Shown here piece after piece: positions 26,193 through 39,300 of a stretch of 64,000 nt of DNA. Below the pieces are notes generated by a model. That model worked only from the letters and a program-made list of their open reading frames with translations. It searched no databases and was not told the origin of the DNA. The translations under genes were made by a program, and so were the position numbers. Numbering within the stretch: position 1 is the stretch's first letter; the number at the start of each line of letters is the position of its first letter. The stretch covers positions 1-64,000 of the forward strand of contig JBAMDO010000125.1 in NCBI GenBank assembly GCA_037074765.1, read 5' to 3'. This stretch comes from Mansonella perstans (taxonomy: Eukaryota; Nematoda; Chromadorea; Rhabditida; Onchocercidae).

Positions 26193-27170
26193 TTTCCATG
26201 AAAAAAATTCTCCCTCACTGTTTCCATGAAAATTCTAATAAACCTAATAATTTAAAGATTTGTGAAGAGACGATAGGATTAAAATTCGAACTCAAACTTA
26301 GAGCAAGCTTAATTTTTGTGGTAAAGTTTTGTCCAATTTAAATTACCGCCTCTCTGAAAAGCAATTTTAGCATTTGAATAACAACGCATTTTGAATGCAG
26401 CAAGCCTCTCATTTTTCTGGGATTCCAAATTCATTTGAAGTAAATTCTATTTTATATCATTTTTGTTTTTCTTCTTCATTAATTGACTAATCCTTCCTTC
26501 TCTAGCAGCCGAAGTAGTGTTTTTCGTTGAAGTTTGAGAACTTTAAGTTTTGTGCAAAGGTAGAAAAGTTTATTAAGAAGCTTAGTTTTGGTGCAATAAT
26601 GAGTTAGGATGGAATTGCAACAACTCTCATTTTTAGTGTTGATGTTGCCAATTGCGCTTGATTGATATTAAATGCGGCACTGGACAATTTAGTTAATATT
26701 TGAAATTAGTTGACATAAGATTCGAAAGATAAAAGAAAATTCTCAGTGTGATGCGCAACAAAAGATAGCTAACTGTTTATGCGGAATATGAACCACGAGA
26801 GAGCTTCAACAATTACAAATGCTATTACGCAAGTTGCACTGACAGTTCAGTTAAGTGGAGGAAAATTCTTACCAATATCTAGTGAAGCACGTAATAACAG
26901 TGATCTGCAATAACTTGCCGAATGCAAATATGCAAGTGGTACTAACGATGATCAATTATAATTGTAAAATATTAACAGATAAATAATATTAGATGCAAAA
27001 TAATATATTTTTTTCTAAAAAAAAAATTTTAATCTTTTTAAAATTTAGCAAAATTTCTAAAATTTAAGTTTAATTCAAACCTATTTCTCTGGTGAACAAA
27101 TAAGTTTGCTTTCTGATAGTTAGAATTTGCATAAAGTCTAAATTAAATAATCAATATTTGTGTTTTCTTC

Positions 27171-27172
27171 AG
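27171..27172 (+). other. Probable spliced-leader acceptor before the PLA2-like gene
   Basis: TTTGTGTTTTCTTCAG ends four bases before the ATG at 27177. The long U-rich tract and short leader fit trans-splicing. Confidence 0.6.
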
Positions 27173-27176
27173 GTTT

Positions 27177-28333
27177 ATGTATTTGAAAAATACGTTTCAC
27201 ATACATACAATCATTTTCTTACTGCTACTTACCGCACACCATTCATGGACATCCAAGTACTATTGCGGTCCTGATAACAATGCATTTTACCGGTTTTTAT
27301 CTCAACTGCTAACTATACCATGCGAACAAAATCTCAGTTAGTATCATTTTCAATTGAATCAAACAATTAATTCGACTTAAACAAAATTTTCAGTATAGAA
27401 AGTGGAAGAAATATTTAGGGCTAAATGCCCTGAATGATGATTTGATGAAAGCAAGAGCAATAATCTGAAATGCTGAAAGTAGAAAAGAGGTTTACTGTTT
27501 TCTTGAATTGAAAATACATAGCAGTTCGAAGAAGGAGCTCAAGGAAAGATAAGAATGTTTCTTAGCAGTAGATGGATAATGCTAGCTGAAAATGGATATA
27601 AATATGCTGGGATTATTTTTGCTGGAAATGAGAATAGACAGTACCGTTTCTGAAATGAAGTTATATTGTATGATTTTTGTGGCATCGGCTAATTGCAGCC
27701 GTTAACTTAGCTTTATTTTTAGTAAATTTCTGCTGCATGAAGCACGACCAATGTTACGACGACTGCAACGTCACGCAATTAGTTTGCGACGGTTTCTTTT
27801 GTGATTGCTTAGAAAATATTCGGAGTAATTTCTATTGTAGGTCAGTGAAACAAATATTCCAGAATTAACGGTAAAAAGAAAAAACGAATGTAGAAAATGA
27901 ATATGTAATGGAAATTCACATAACTACTACCAATTAATATTCTATTAGCAATTGTTATTTGAATTGCTTCAATTTTCACCTGTATTTTCTCCATAAATCA
28001 GTCATAAGTCGTGCGATCAATTAGAAAATACATTTATTTGAGAGAGCTCTTTTGCCATTCAGTAATTTCGAACAGAAGCAGATAAAATTGATTTATTTGC
28101 AACGAAATGCAATATCTTCATTTTTCATACGATTGTCTAATTATCGTTTAGTTTGTCCTCGGAATACTCGGAGTAGCTTTGTAAATAATAAATGAAATAA
28201 TGGATTATTTTAATTCATGTTTTAATTGCCGTTCTTGTCTTGCAGGGAGATAATACAACCCATACATTGCAATTTCCCTCAATGGTTCGGCAAATCCTAT
28301 AAATGTGATTCGAAGAGGGCGCCGTTATCCTGA
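27177..28333 (+). CDS. Secreted phospholipase A2-like cysteine-rich protein
   Basis: Exons 27177-27336, 27723-27840 and 28246-28333 encode 121 residues with canonical junctions in phases 1 and 2. Residues 1-24 form a signal peptide (IIFLLLLTA core), so the product should be secreted. The PLA2 signature CCMKHDQCYDDC, with the His-Asp pair of the active site, sits near residues 57-68 and is followed by CDGFFCDCL. There are 12 cysteines after the signal, enough for six disulfides. The arrangement fits the small nematode PLA2-like family. The usual calcium-loop glycines (YGCYCGxGG) are not visible; only YYCGPDNNAF stands in that region, so catalytic activity is uncertain. Flanks are over 3 kb from other genes, so no operon. 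Confidence 0.85.
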
Positions 28334-30059
28334 AAGTAGGGACAAGAAGAGAGCGTCCATATTACTTCGATTCTGGATGAACATTTTGGATTTCTTTTTA
28401 GTCTTTGCGTCTGCATCCTGGGCGCATTCTGAACAAGGGATGATACATCCTACCGATCATTTGGTAGCCCTTTCTGCAATTTGTTGAAATGTTTCATGTA
28501 AAGTGCAGATTTAAATTAAGAGTTTGCTGTGGAATTTTTCACTGAAAAATTTCCATTCAAACTGAGAAGCTGGGCAATAACTGTGATGGTTGTTGGTTTC
28601 TTTGCAAGTATGCATAATGTATGTATGCATGTCTATGTAGAAACATGAAGGCATATACACTCAAACTGCGTAAATGCCAGAAGGAGACGTTCACTGGATT
28701 TTTAGACTGGATTCGAGGTAGCATTCTTTGGATTATATGTGTACATGTTATGTGTACATGTCTATGTAAAAACGTTTAATTATATGTTTGAATTTGTCGA
28801 ATTTGTCGTTTTAAAAATTTGTCATTATATGTTTGAATTCGTTTTTCTATGATTTCTTATGGCGATGTGGAACAACGCCGACTGTTTTAAAAATGATTGA
28901 ATCGTCCTGGTGATATCTTTTTGCTATTGCAAATAATTATAATATGCAAATAATTGTTTAATTTTATTGATTTTTTTCTGTCAGTGAAATTTAAGTTTTT
29001 TGGCAACAACTTAACTTAAGTTTTTCTTTAAGTTTTTCCATCAAATAAAATTCGCCCAAACTTTGACATATGAAATCCACTGAGGATTAGACGCTTTTAT
29101 TTTCATCTGGTCCTACTGACTTAATTGCTTCTATTCTGTTTGCTTGATGAAAAAAATAAGGTAAATCACAAATTTTTTGCACTCATACATTATTTTGCAA
29201 GTTTTCTAAATTTTAATCTATAAATGGGTATAGGTATGGTTTGCATCCTTATCACTTATATCCTTATCCTTTTCTTCCGAAATTCACAGCATATTTGGGC
29301 GACGAGAACAGAAAGTCTTGCCGGACAGAGCATTCATTTCATCTTTATAAATCCAATCATCCGATCCGAAATCACCTCCTTCATCAAACTTTTCTTGATT
29401 TTTGCGTAAAAAAAATAATATAGTTGGGTTATTTTGGCTTCAACAGTAAAAAAGTAAAACCAAAAAACTGCAAATTTTTCTAGTCTGATTTTTACTCACA
29501 GGTGGACCTCAGAAACATATGTTTGTTTCATCGAAAACAGACATGCGAAAGATTCGACAGAGAGGAGAAGAACTGAAAAGGCCTTAACTATGAACTTTCA
29601 TAATAACTGATTCTACTGTTACCGCTCCGGTTGTCGTGAAAGAAACTAAAGATGTATCGCATTTGTTGCATACCAAATGCGTGGATACTGGTTATGACAG
29701 TGGTAACCTAAATTTTTAAAAGACATGCGAAATAACAACAACAATCCGTTATTTCCTCTTTCGAACTGGCCAATATAATTTTGTCAATGTCCATGAGATA
29801 ATTCCTGCTCTTTGAATATTTCTTTTCCTCTATCCTCTGTTCGGCGACTGTGATGGTTGAACAGGCTTTTATTTCCTTTCTGTTACTCATAATGTTTTGA
29901 TGTCGCAATCATCCAATTTCCACTAAATTTCTTTTGATGGATTACCTCTTTACGTGAAAAGTTTCTGTGATTTTTAATCCAAAAAATAGCAGTTTCCGAA
30001 GTGATGATGGAGAAATCCTTTCTAATCCTTTTTTTTTTCTGCTTCCATTTATGATTATT

Positions 30060-30170
30060 GCTGTTTGTTGTTGTTGTTTGTTGTTGTTGTTTGTTGCTTG
30101 CTGTTTGTTGCTTGCTATTGTTATTTGTTGTTATTGTTTGTTGCTGCTGTTTGTTGTTGTTATTGTTTTC
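30060..30170 (+). repeat. Degenerate TTG/CTGTTTGTTG simple repeat
   Basis: Irregular repetition of TGTTTGTTGTTG- and TGCTGTTTGTTG-like units. It produces spurious Val/Cys/Leu frames. Confidence 0.9.
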
Positions 30171-30352
30171 GTTGTCTCAAATATTGCGCTACACTAAAAT
30201 GAATTGTTTAATGACTCTAAAAGAACTGTTATACTTTGCGTTTCTGCTTTCAAAATTATCACAGTGTATCGAAAAGCTTAATTCAGAGTCAAATCTATAG
30301 GCCTCGTTCTCATTTTACAAAATGAAATTTAACCATGGAATAAATGCTATTC

Positions 30353-30404
30353 GATGAATAGATGAATAGATGAATAGATGAATAGATGCTAATAGATGCT
30401 AAGT
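30353..30404 (+). repeat. 8-bp tandem repeat GATGAATA
   Basis: Four clean units from 30353 to 30384 are followed by two variant GATGCTAATA-type units. Confidence 0.9.
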
Positions 30405-30782
30405 TCATTTGGTTTGTATATGTCACGAAATTTGAATTCATGTGAGATGTATTTTCAATACAAGTAATATTTAAATAGCAATTTATTATACTGTTGCATA
30501 ACCGCTATAATAGGATGACTCGATTCTTGTCATTAACACTAAGTGATTGATTTAAGCATTTGATAAGATGTTTGACGTTAAACTGTAAATAAATGTTCTG
30601 AATTTCGACAATTAATATTCACAATTTTTCGCATATCATTTTAAAATGTCAACTGATAGTGTCAAATTTGTTTATGAACATCCCTTTGCTCACTTTCACG
30701 TTATTTCTTCATTCATCTTTGCCGTAAATGCAAATCGGTCACATATTCAATTGAGTTGTTTGATTTTAGTAACTATTTTAGA

Positions 30783-30814
<32 letters not shown>

Positions 30815-30815
30815 G
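30783..30815 (+). repeat. (GA)n microsatellite
   Basis: A near-uninterrupted AG/GA tract with a few extra A residues at its left end. Confidence 0.9.
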
Positions 30816-32464
30816 GAAGTTTTAAGCCAACAATCTAAGCGATTACACTTAGGTTATTTCACCTCCGCTTAATTTGTTTACTCATATATCATCCGCTTTC
30901 CTTTCTCAATCGTTTCCTATCGATTCGCTTAACACTCGATCGCTAATTGATTAAATTACTCCAAAAGATCCATTATGGAGAAGCAACACAAATGTACATC
31001 GAAGGAATAGTATCATTAGTAAATAGCTAATCACTCAGTTCTGAGAGATAGGGTGGTCTCGAGAGGGAGATTTAGATTTGAGTCAGTAATTTGGACGGAA
31101 ACATCTCTTTTCATTAGGTCCTCTTCGATCAAGTTGTTCCGAGCAAGTTATAAGTATAATGCAATAATTATTTCACTGCATCTAATCTATTTCGATGGAA
31201 TCAATTCTTCTGCAGGATTAGTAAGTGAATATTGAGTTTCACTTCATGTTAATCTGACTGATTAATAAAGTAGCGAGCAGAAAAGGTAACGCTATCTGCT
31301 ATTGAAGTGTGTCCCATATCTTCGACCCGAATATAAGAAAATCAGCTAGAGATATTCAAAGTCCATTAAATGCATTCCTTTTTTAGCTAATTTCAAAAAT
31401 TTTTCCATCATTCTGAAAAATCTCGAAATTACTTCCTAACATACTTTTGTTTAGACCCCAGTTTAATAACTGTTCGGATAGAAGTAATCCGGAGAAGGAA
31501 GAAGAGAGCCTCTCATAAATTTTATAGAGTTAGAACAGATGTTTAAGCAGCCGTTAATGAGTAACGTTCTCAGCGATATGCCTGTAGCAGTTGTTTCGGT
31601 TGTATTTCATCTTTGTTTACCTTTACCAAACTCAGTCACTGATACCTGAACTATTGTAATATTAACCAATTATTTTAAAATTTTCTTCACTTTTTTTGGC
31701 AGGAATGATGAACAAGATTGTCACTAATTAGAAATTCAGAATGATCCGTTCTCCTAACTACTATTACTACTGAACTGTGAAGTACATTCTCTAGCGTTCA
31801 ATTTTATCGACACGTGATTGTATTTCTTTTCCTATTTCCTGCTTTGCCATTGAAATCCATCTTTTTCTTCGGATTTCTTGGAATCCTCGGAAATCATCTA
31901 ATTTTCTGTTTTAAACAATATTTTCTCATCACTATTGATAGTGCCATTTTTTAAAATCTATATCTAGGTTTAATCTACATTTTTTTTCAGCTATATCCTA
32001 TGCTTTTAAACAGATTCGTTTTTCTTTTTCTGTTCGTAGATTAAATGAGTGAAATGGAGGAAATGTAGGTTAAACCTTTTTATACACTTATCTCTTGTTC
32101 CCATCATCCAATGGAAACATTCTCCTTATTCACCTTTTGGGGCAAATTCTCTGCTATTTATGACTTGAACTTAAATTTAGTCTTCTGAATATAATTATAA
32201 GCTCATTGCATTGCTATGTTATTGATGATTTCTTTGTTTACTTCTTCATATGTCATCCGATCATCACTTGATAATTATGGATAACTAAGGTCCATACAAG
32301 CCACAGCTCCCTAGTAGTACTACTGCTGCTCTGTCATTTAGGCTAAACACCAGTAGTCTTAGTCTTAGTAGTCTGCTGTGTTAAAAATATCATCCGGTTC
32401 TCTTTTTCATTACTTCCTATCCAAGCTGAGATTCTGATTTTAGGTAAATTCGAGTTCATCCCAC

Positions 32465-32521
32465 ATAAACTTTCGTTTCAGCTCACTTTTGCAATCCCAT
32501 ATAAACTTTCGTTTCAGCTCA
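32465..32521 (+). repeat. 36-bp tandem pair sharing ATAAACTTTCGTTTCAGCTC
   Basis: The 20-base core occurs at 32465-32484 and again at 32501-32520, preceded in both copies by CCCA(C/T). No function is evident. Confidence 0.85.
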
Positions 32522-34600
32522 ATTTTGGGAAGTACACTAGAAATTTTCTCCTCAGATCAAAATTTGGCTTTGTTCTGTCCAACTTATGATCTGATGAAGT
32601 ATTCGAACTTCTGAAATATTCTCTTTACGCATTCTGAAAACGGCAATCAATGATTGTGGCTTCTATTAAACTTTAATCAATTTAAAAATTTGTTTTTCTG
32701 AAACTACAATAATTTTATTTACACAAATCAAAAAACTCTCTTCAGTGCCTAAAGTAGCACACAGCAATTTCAGCTCTTAGCTCTCCTTGGAAAAATTGTT
32801 CCTTTCAGAAAGTTCAGTTAACTCCCATAAATCGTCATTGCGATCATTATTACAATGACTGTATTGCCAGCTTTTACAATGATAAACTACTTGATTCGCA
32901 TTTGAGCTTAGTTTACTTCCATTCTTCGTGCCATTGACTAAATGATAGGGGTTGAAATTTTTTTTTTGCACATTCGATTTTAAAAGAATTTATTTGAAAA
33001 TTTTTTTTGCATTATTTGATTATAAAAGAACTCTTTGTAAATTATTTCATAAATTATCTTAACTTGAAACCTTTCCATTTTCTGGATTATTACAGCAAAA
33101 ATAAGGGATGAGTCATCGTGTATTTGAATCGAACTTTAAATTTTACCAGATTTTTAACTTACTAAATTAAGTGTTGTTGCAACAGTTTTAAAAGTTTTAC
33201 AAAATGGGATTATTCGAGGTCTGCGAGTAACTGTGGAGAAAAGAGGACAGTTAGGTACATACAGCTGCAGTAAATATTTATAAAACATTTCGACATGTTG
33301 CACTAACTTCCGGTGCCTTGAAGATCTCCACTTTTGAGCGCAATTTTTTTGCGTTTCCGTCCTTTTTTGCTTTTTCTCTCGCTTGATATACATCCCTACT
33401 TTCCCGTCGTGTAATTAAGATTTACATTTACTAGATTTGGCTGCAAATCTCAGTAATTTTTGGCGGATTTTAAAATTAATCAGTAATCTGCTGGCAGTGT
33501 TAAGTTTGAATAAAACAAAAAATCATGTTGCACTAACTTTCCGTCTTTGGAAATCTCCTCCACTCAATTTGCTTTTATAGGCATATAATTTCACCAGTTT
33601 TTAATATCTTTCGAAAATTCTGATTAATTTCACATTCGCAAAAAGTATGCTGTTCATTGGATCAGTTTGTTTTCGAAGCAGGCTATGGAAGGATAATAAT
33701 TTCCAGGAGTCAAATAATAATCAAATGTCGATGTGATTAATGCGCCAGTAACAAGGCCCTTTAATTTTCATTGAAAAATTTAACTTTTAATTATTGCCAC
33801 AATGAACTTTTGCCTACCACCGTTATCATTACCCTTCATCAGTGATACCACTGAGTATTTGAGTACCAGTAATAGTCATTGCTGTCGTTGCGGAAGACTG
33901 CGATCTTCTGTGCTTATCAGCAGCACTGCTATGTTGTCTTCATCAGTACTAAAGAGCTTTGTTATTTTGATCACAGTGCTGTCGATGTACTGCAGTGATA
34001 AGTAGTGATAAGCAATGACATCTTCATCTCCAGTTACTAATGTTATCATTACTGAATGATCCTTACTGTTGCCTCGTTACGGTTAATATATGTGTGACTT
34101 AATTAAAACTGTTGCTGGAAAAAGAAATGGTAAGATAGGGACGATCCAACATTTTTGGTGATCCTCAATTGAAATTTGCTTCATCTCGGAGAGTGATATG
34201 CATCCGTATCGGCAATCTTTCTCATAGTTTTTCCACAAATTATTTTGCAAGGAAGAACTGCAACAATTTAATTTCGCCATTAAAACTTTTATCAAAGTTT
34301 TGAGATTCAAATTAATTTCCTATTTCAATTCCTTTTCATTACATTCTCAATTTTTCTAACAATGACATTTTGTTTTTCGAATGTCAATTATTTACTATAT
34401 GCTCTCAAAAAGTGTTTTGTCGTGAAGTACTGTGTGTAATCCTTCAGTTCGGTGGGGCAGAAGTCATTGATAAGTATCGAGAATTAGTGTTCAAGTGATC
34501 GAGATACAGAATGGAACTAAAGTGAACAAGCAAGTATAGCTAAAATGTAGCGATGAAAAGGAGAGATTTCAAATTTTAAATTCCTAAATTGTGCGTGGAA

Positions 34601-34692
34601 TTGGCTTAATACCAATATGGCCATAAGCCTCAAAAAGTAATTTTCCTTTGGCTTGATATCAATATGGCCATAAGCCTCAAGAAGTAATCTTC
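34601..34692 (+). repeat. 47-bp tandem duplication containing a dyad
   Basis: Copies begin at 34601 and 34648. Each contains GGCTT...TATGGCCATA...AGCC, in which TATGGCCATA is itself a perfect palindrome and the outer GGCTT/AAGCC bases also pair. Confidence 0.85.
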
Positions 34693-35435
34693 CTCCCCAA
34701 CTCTACTTAGTATTTCATCTTCATATCTTTAAGCATTTTGATTTTTCCAATTCCATTTAAATCTGAAACATGCAGTTGTTGTCATGAAGTGATTGATGCA
34801 ATTGCTTGTTTTCGTGGATCAGTTATCTTTTCTTCTCTAAGTTCACACTTAAGCTTATGCTACAGTGGTATCCACTTTCTGCTTCTCTCTTCATTCACTC
34901 CTCCCTCTCTCTCATGTAAAACTTCGTCGTACTATTTCATCTATATGTTGCCGTTATTTCGCTATTTTCACCATCTCTGTTATTTATGAGCTTCAACGCT
35001 CACCTGTAAATACCTTTTCTGCAATGATGTAGTGACGTATCTGAGGTGCGAATCATTGTCTGTATCTGAGGTAAATTACCAGTTGTGGAAAACAAGCGAA
35101 GGTACAAAGGAAACAGAGGAAGGGAGTAGGAATCAATACAAACCCTTGCATCTTATCGCTTTTCCATCTGTTTCCGCTAGCGCACCACACGTTTCATCCA
35201 ACTTCGATCTCTCACTCTTTTTATGCTTACTAAATTTTATTATTAATTGTTGTTGTTTGTCATATTATTCTCATGTCATTATTTATGCTGCAATACTTTT
35301 TGTTATTTTAATTTAATTTTCTTGAATTTAATTGAAATCAAATATTCTTAAGACAAATATTTTTCCGGCTCTCTTTTCCAAAAATGCTAAAAGCATTGAC
35401 ATTTTTCAACTTTGTCCCAAAACGAGCTAACATGG

Positions 35436-35738
35436 CATTTATTATTATTATTACACTTATTATTACTTATTATTACACTTATTATCATTATTACCGATCT
35501 TATTATTATTTATTATTATTACTTATTGTTATTTTTTATTATTACTTATTATTATTTTTTATTATTACTTATTATTATTTATTACTTATTATTATTACTT
35601 ATTATTATTACTTATTTTTATTATTTATTATTATTTATTATTATTATTACTTAATTATATTACATATTATTACTTATATTATTATTACATATACTTATTA
35701 TTATTACTTATTATTACACACTTATTATTACCGATTTG
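35436..35738 (+). repeat. 300-bp degenerate ATT/ACTTATT microsatellite
   Basis: TTATTATTAC-type units continue almost without a break for about 300 bases. This is the longest simple-sequence tract in the window and explains the Tyr/Ile/Leu-only frames there. Confidence 0.95.
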
Positions 35739-36377
35739 TCTGGAAAATGCAATGATAAATCATTAGTTTAACGCTTATCATCACTGTGTCCGAAAAAGTT
35801 TTCTTTGAGCTAATTTTGTTTTGCTTTAGCAAAAAAAAATCCATTTTTCAAAAAGCTTACAATAAACATTTTGAGAGATGTGGTTTTTTGCAAAAACTTT
35901 AATCACTTTAAAATCAACTGTTATAGCAAAGGGATGGACAGTGCCTCGAATTAAAATATGATAAATAAGTTTCGCTTAGAGTTGGTGTAAATTGTGAACA
36001 CTGAGAACTTGAGATTTTTCCATTAAATATCTTAAAATAATAGTTCCTTTTCATACAAATTTGAACAACAGTTATGCACTTCTAATGAGAATTTATCCCA
36101 AAACATTTATTGAAGCTACTGTTGTTCACTACAGTGAGTTGATGCCAATGTTATCTTGATTTGAGATGTTATTAAATTGTTGCTATTTATTTTTCCATTT
36201 TCAAATAGCAGTATCTGTAAATAGTGTGCGAAACAACAATTTCTGGATGAATCATCCTATAAGCTAATGAACTTATAATCCCTAATGCCTGATTAACCTC
36301 ATTGCAGATTTCAATAATTTTTTTTCTGCTTTTTTAGATTTTGCAACTATTTGAAATGGAAACAAGTTAACGAAAAC

Positions 36378-39300
36378 ATGCATCGCACTGAAAACATGTC
36401 GAATGCTGCAGTCAGAGGAAATGCTGAGGTAAAAATTCTACTCATTTTCATATTTTTTCTGGTCACCAAATACCTTCTTCATCATGGTATTTTCGCCAGC
36501 ATTATGATCTCGATTATCAGCGAATTAATTTTCTAATATTTGATAATTGGTGATAGGAAACCGAAATATTATCAACTTGAAGTTTGAATTTGAAATCTTT
36601 GATGCAATGATTTGTTGGATTTTGTATTTCTAATTCATATACTTGATCCAATCAGTTTCGATCAGAATTCTGGTTAATTAATGAAGTTAAAGATCATCGT
36701 CTGTTGTTGAATTTGTTAAATCAATCAGTTTTAAGTAATGCCATAGTATTTAACATATCATCATTGTTGTTTTATTGTTCACTTCCTTAGTTGGGAAATT
36801 TCCGTTGAAAGCATCGGCTGTTGTGAAGCTGCTGTGTTTCCGTTCTTAATTTTCATTTGACGAAACTTAACTCTCCCAGCTGATTCACTTCTCGAAATCT
36901 TTGCAAAACTTTGATTTTGCTATGCTCAGCAGTGCTTTTTCGTTTTGTTTTCCAGTCTTGCAATCTTGAATGAATTTAAATTACGTTAGTCGTAAGCAAA
37001 CAATTAAAATTATACATCATATAGAATGCAACGAATGACTTTATTCATTTACTTATTTATGTACTAACTCTACATAGAATTCTAACCTTTTATTTTTGAA
37101 AAATGCAGCTCTTACGATAAGGCAAACGGTTTCTGTTTCACTTCCTATCTTCCCATTTCGCAGCAACATCCCTTTAATCTTCCTGTTGAAAACAAAAAAG
37201 ATTTATGAATTTTTTTTCATCTCTCCTTAATTTTTGCAAGGAAAACTTTGTGGTGCTCTGTTTACAAATGAAAACTCCGTCCTTTTTTTATTTTCAATTT
37301 TGCGTTCCGCTAATTACCTGTTTGATGTATTTATTCAAGATTACTTATGTATTGACTAGTAAAGCTTTGTGGATCAATTTCTGGTCTATAACTTCAATGT
37401 TTGTCAAAAATGTCATGTGTCAGTGATGAAAGTGAAACTTGAACGATCCTGGAAAGAGACAGATGGTCTAATTAAACAAAGGTCATTACTCAGATTCCAT
37501 CCCATCTTTTAGATCACTTTCCATAAGCTATCCGAAAAGTATGAAACGAAAAAATTTTTGTGTCCTCGTGAACATTGAAATTCCCGTTTTTTAAATTTCT
37601 TGTTTAATGTTTTACATGTTCGAAATAGGTCATTTCTAAGCGTTTTGTTTTCACGAAATGACGCAAGTGTCTTTCTTTGACGAATGCGAAAAAACGCAGC
37701 AAAAGATATCATATTTTAAAAGTCTCACATTTCATGTCTTTCTTACCTTCCAACATCTTTCATCCACGAAACTTCAATTTTTTATCTTCTTCCATCATCT
37801 TATTACTTTGTCCACTTGTGTAAATTTCATCAACAATTATGTGCAAATCCTAAATTTTTTAAGACTTCTATCTAATGACTACACCATCCCAAAAATTATG
37901 GTCAGTGGCAAAGCATTTTACTACGTGTTTTCCATAAAAAAGAAAAATTACGTGTCTTCACGTGTTTTTCATGTTTTTCATTTTATTACGTGTTTTTCAT
38001 TTTTGGAATGTAGCTTTCCTCATTAGCTGAATTACTTAAAGTGTTGAATTCTGAATTCTAAGGTGCAAATGTATTTCGAGCTTAAACAATGTTTCCCATT
38101 TTTGAATCTTGCTTGGATCGCTCCTAATTTAAGTTAAATGTATTTTGTGGCAATTGATCGTGAATCCTTTAATTAGGACATCGATTTTCTTAGTTTTGGT
38201 ATTAATTTATTATAATGATCGATAACAAATATGAAAAACCTTTCACTATCAAGTTCGAAGTGAAGCTGCAGGAGGATTTAGCAGCTTGTCTTTTATCTAT
38301 ATTATTTTAGTATCCAGATATGTTTAACTATTTGTGGTTTTCTTTTCCCAACGTTAATTAATGAAAAGCAGACGGCACACTGTTTGATAACATTTTTCTT
38401 CTGTCCGTAATTAATTCACAAAAGTGTAAACTGAGACGGATTTTGACTTTTTTAACTCATTTTTTTTATTGAAAGAATCATGGAATATTAATCGTCTACT
38501 TCTCTTGTTAACATCTTTCCAGAAATTTCCTCTTTGAAGCTATCGTTAAATAAATTTTTAAATCTCAAAATTTCCCACGCCTAGAAATTGTAAAAATCTA
38601 AATGTCAAGCTCCGAGAGCATTCACCGAACAAACAATAGTCACTGTAGAGAAAGTCAGCTCTGTGTAAGGATTCAGAAGCATCCATGTCATCATCTGCGT
38701 TCCGTCCTTCTGTTTGATATCTTCATTTCTATCAAATCATTCTCACCTCTTATTATTTATAGGTCTTGTACTCAATTCTATGCCTCGATTGGGTTGAAAC
38801 CGATCACTGTCCGTAATCCTATAACTTCCAGTATACGAATAGCCTTACTGCCGCAATATTCTTAAAGTTAGAAGTTAGTATTTCGGAATAAAAAGAGCAG
38901 TGATATTGCTTTTCCTAATTTTAAATAGAAATTAGTGATTTTCCTATTTAATTTCATTTCCTTTTTGGAATTTGGGAGGCGGAATAGGACGCAACGCAGA
39001 AGTCGAAGAACTCAGAATTGTGTAAAGAGCATTTATTTAATAGATTAAATCATCATTCTTTTTCTTTGTTCGTAATAAGTGTAATTTCGAGAAAGAGAGA
39101 AAAGAAGTGAGAGCAGGAAGGAATCTTCCGATGGCGCTTCATAATGCCGCTCTCGAAGTGTGCGAAATTGTCATCGTCCACAGTTCGTCTCTATCGCGAA
39201 TTCTCCACGTCTATCACTTCATCTGTCTGTTGTTCGTTCATAAAAATTTTTTATTTTTGATTTTTTTTTTTAAAAAATTGCTTCACTTTCCATTTTCAAT

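Larger units (their letters stand above)
23442..27176. other. Intergenic DNA between PTCD3 and the PLA2-like gene
   Basis: It begins with the PTCD3 3' UTR; the frame at 23459-23707 ends in Asn/Asp simple sequence and looks non-coding. It contains a 45-bp tandem pair at 24452-24541, a degenerate tandem array at 25031-25169 and a perfect palindrome at 26151-26192, each listed separately. No further gene is supportable. Confidence 0.5.
28334..36377. other. 8-kb intergenic DNA with several simple and tandem repeats
   Basis: No gene can be supported on either strand. Contents include a GTT/TTG-rich run, an 8-bp array, a (GA)n tract, a 36-bp pair, a 47-bp pair and a long ATT array (all listed). 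A diverged pair of ~40 bp shares ATGTTGCACTAACTT at about 33295 and 33524. The right end should contain the promoter of the SLC6 gene; TTTTTTAG at 36331-36338, 39 bases before its first ATG, could be a spliced-leader acceptor. Confidence 0.5.

Noticed and set aside
37658..38026. 122-codon ATG frame in the SLC6 first intron
   Set aside because: Phe/His/Ser-rich translation with no motif, overlapping the ACGTGT repeat cluster; no splice context. Treated as chance.
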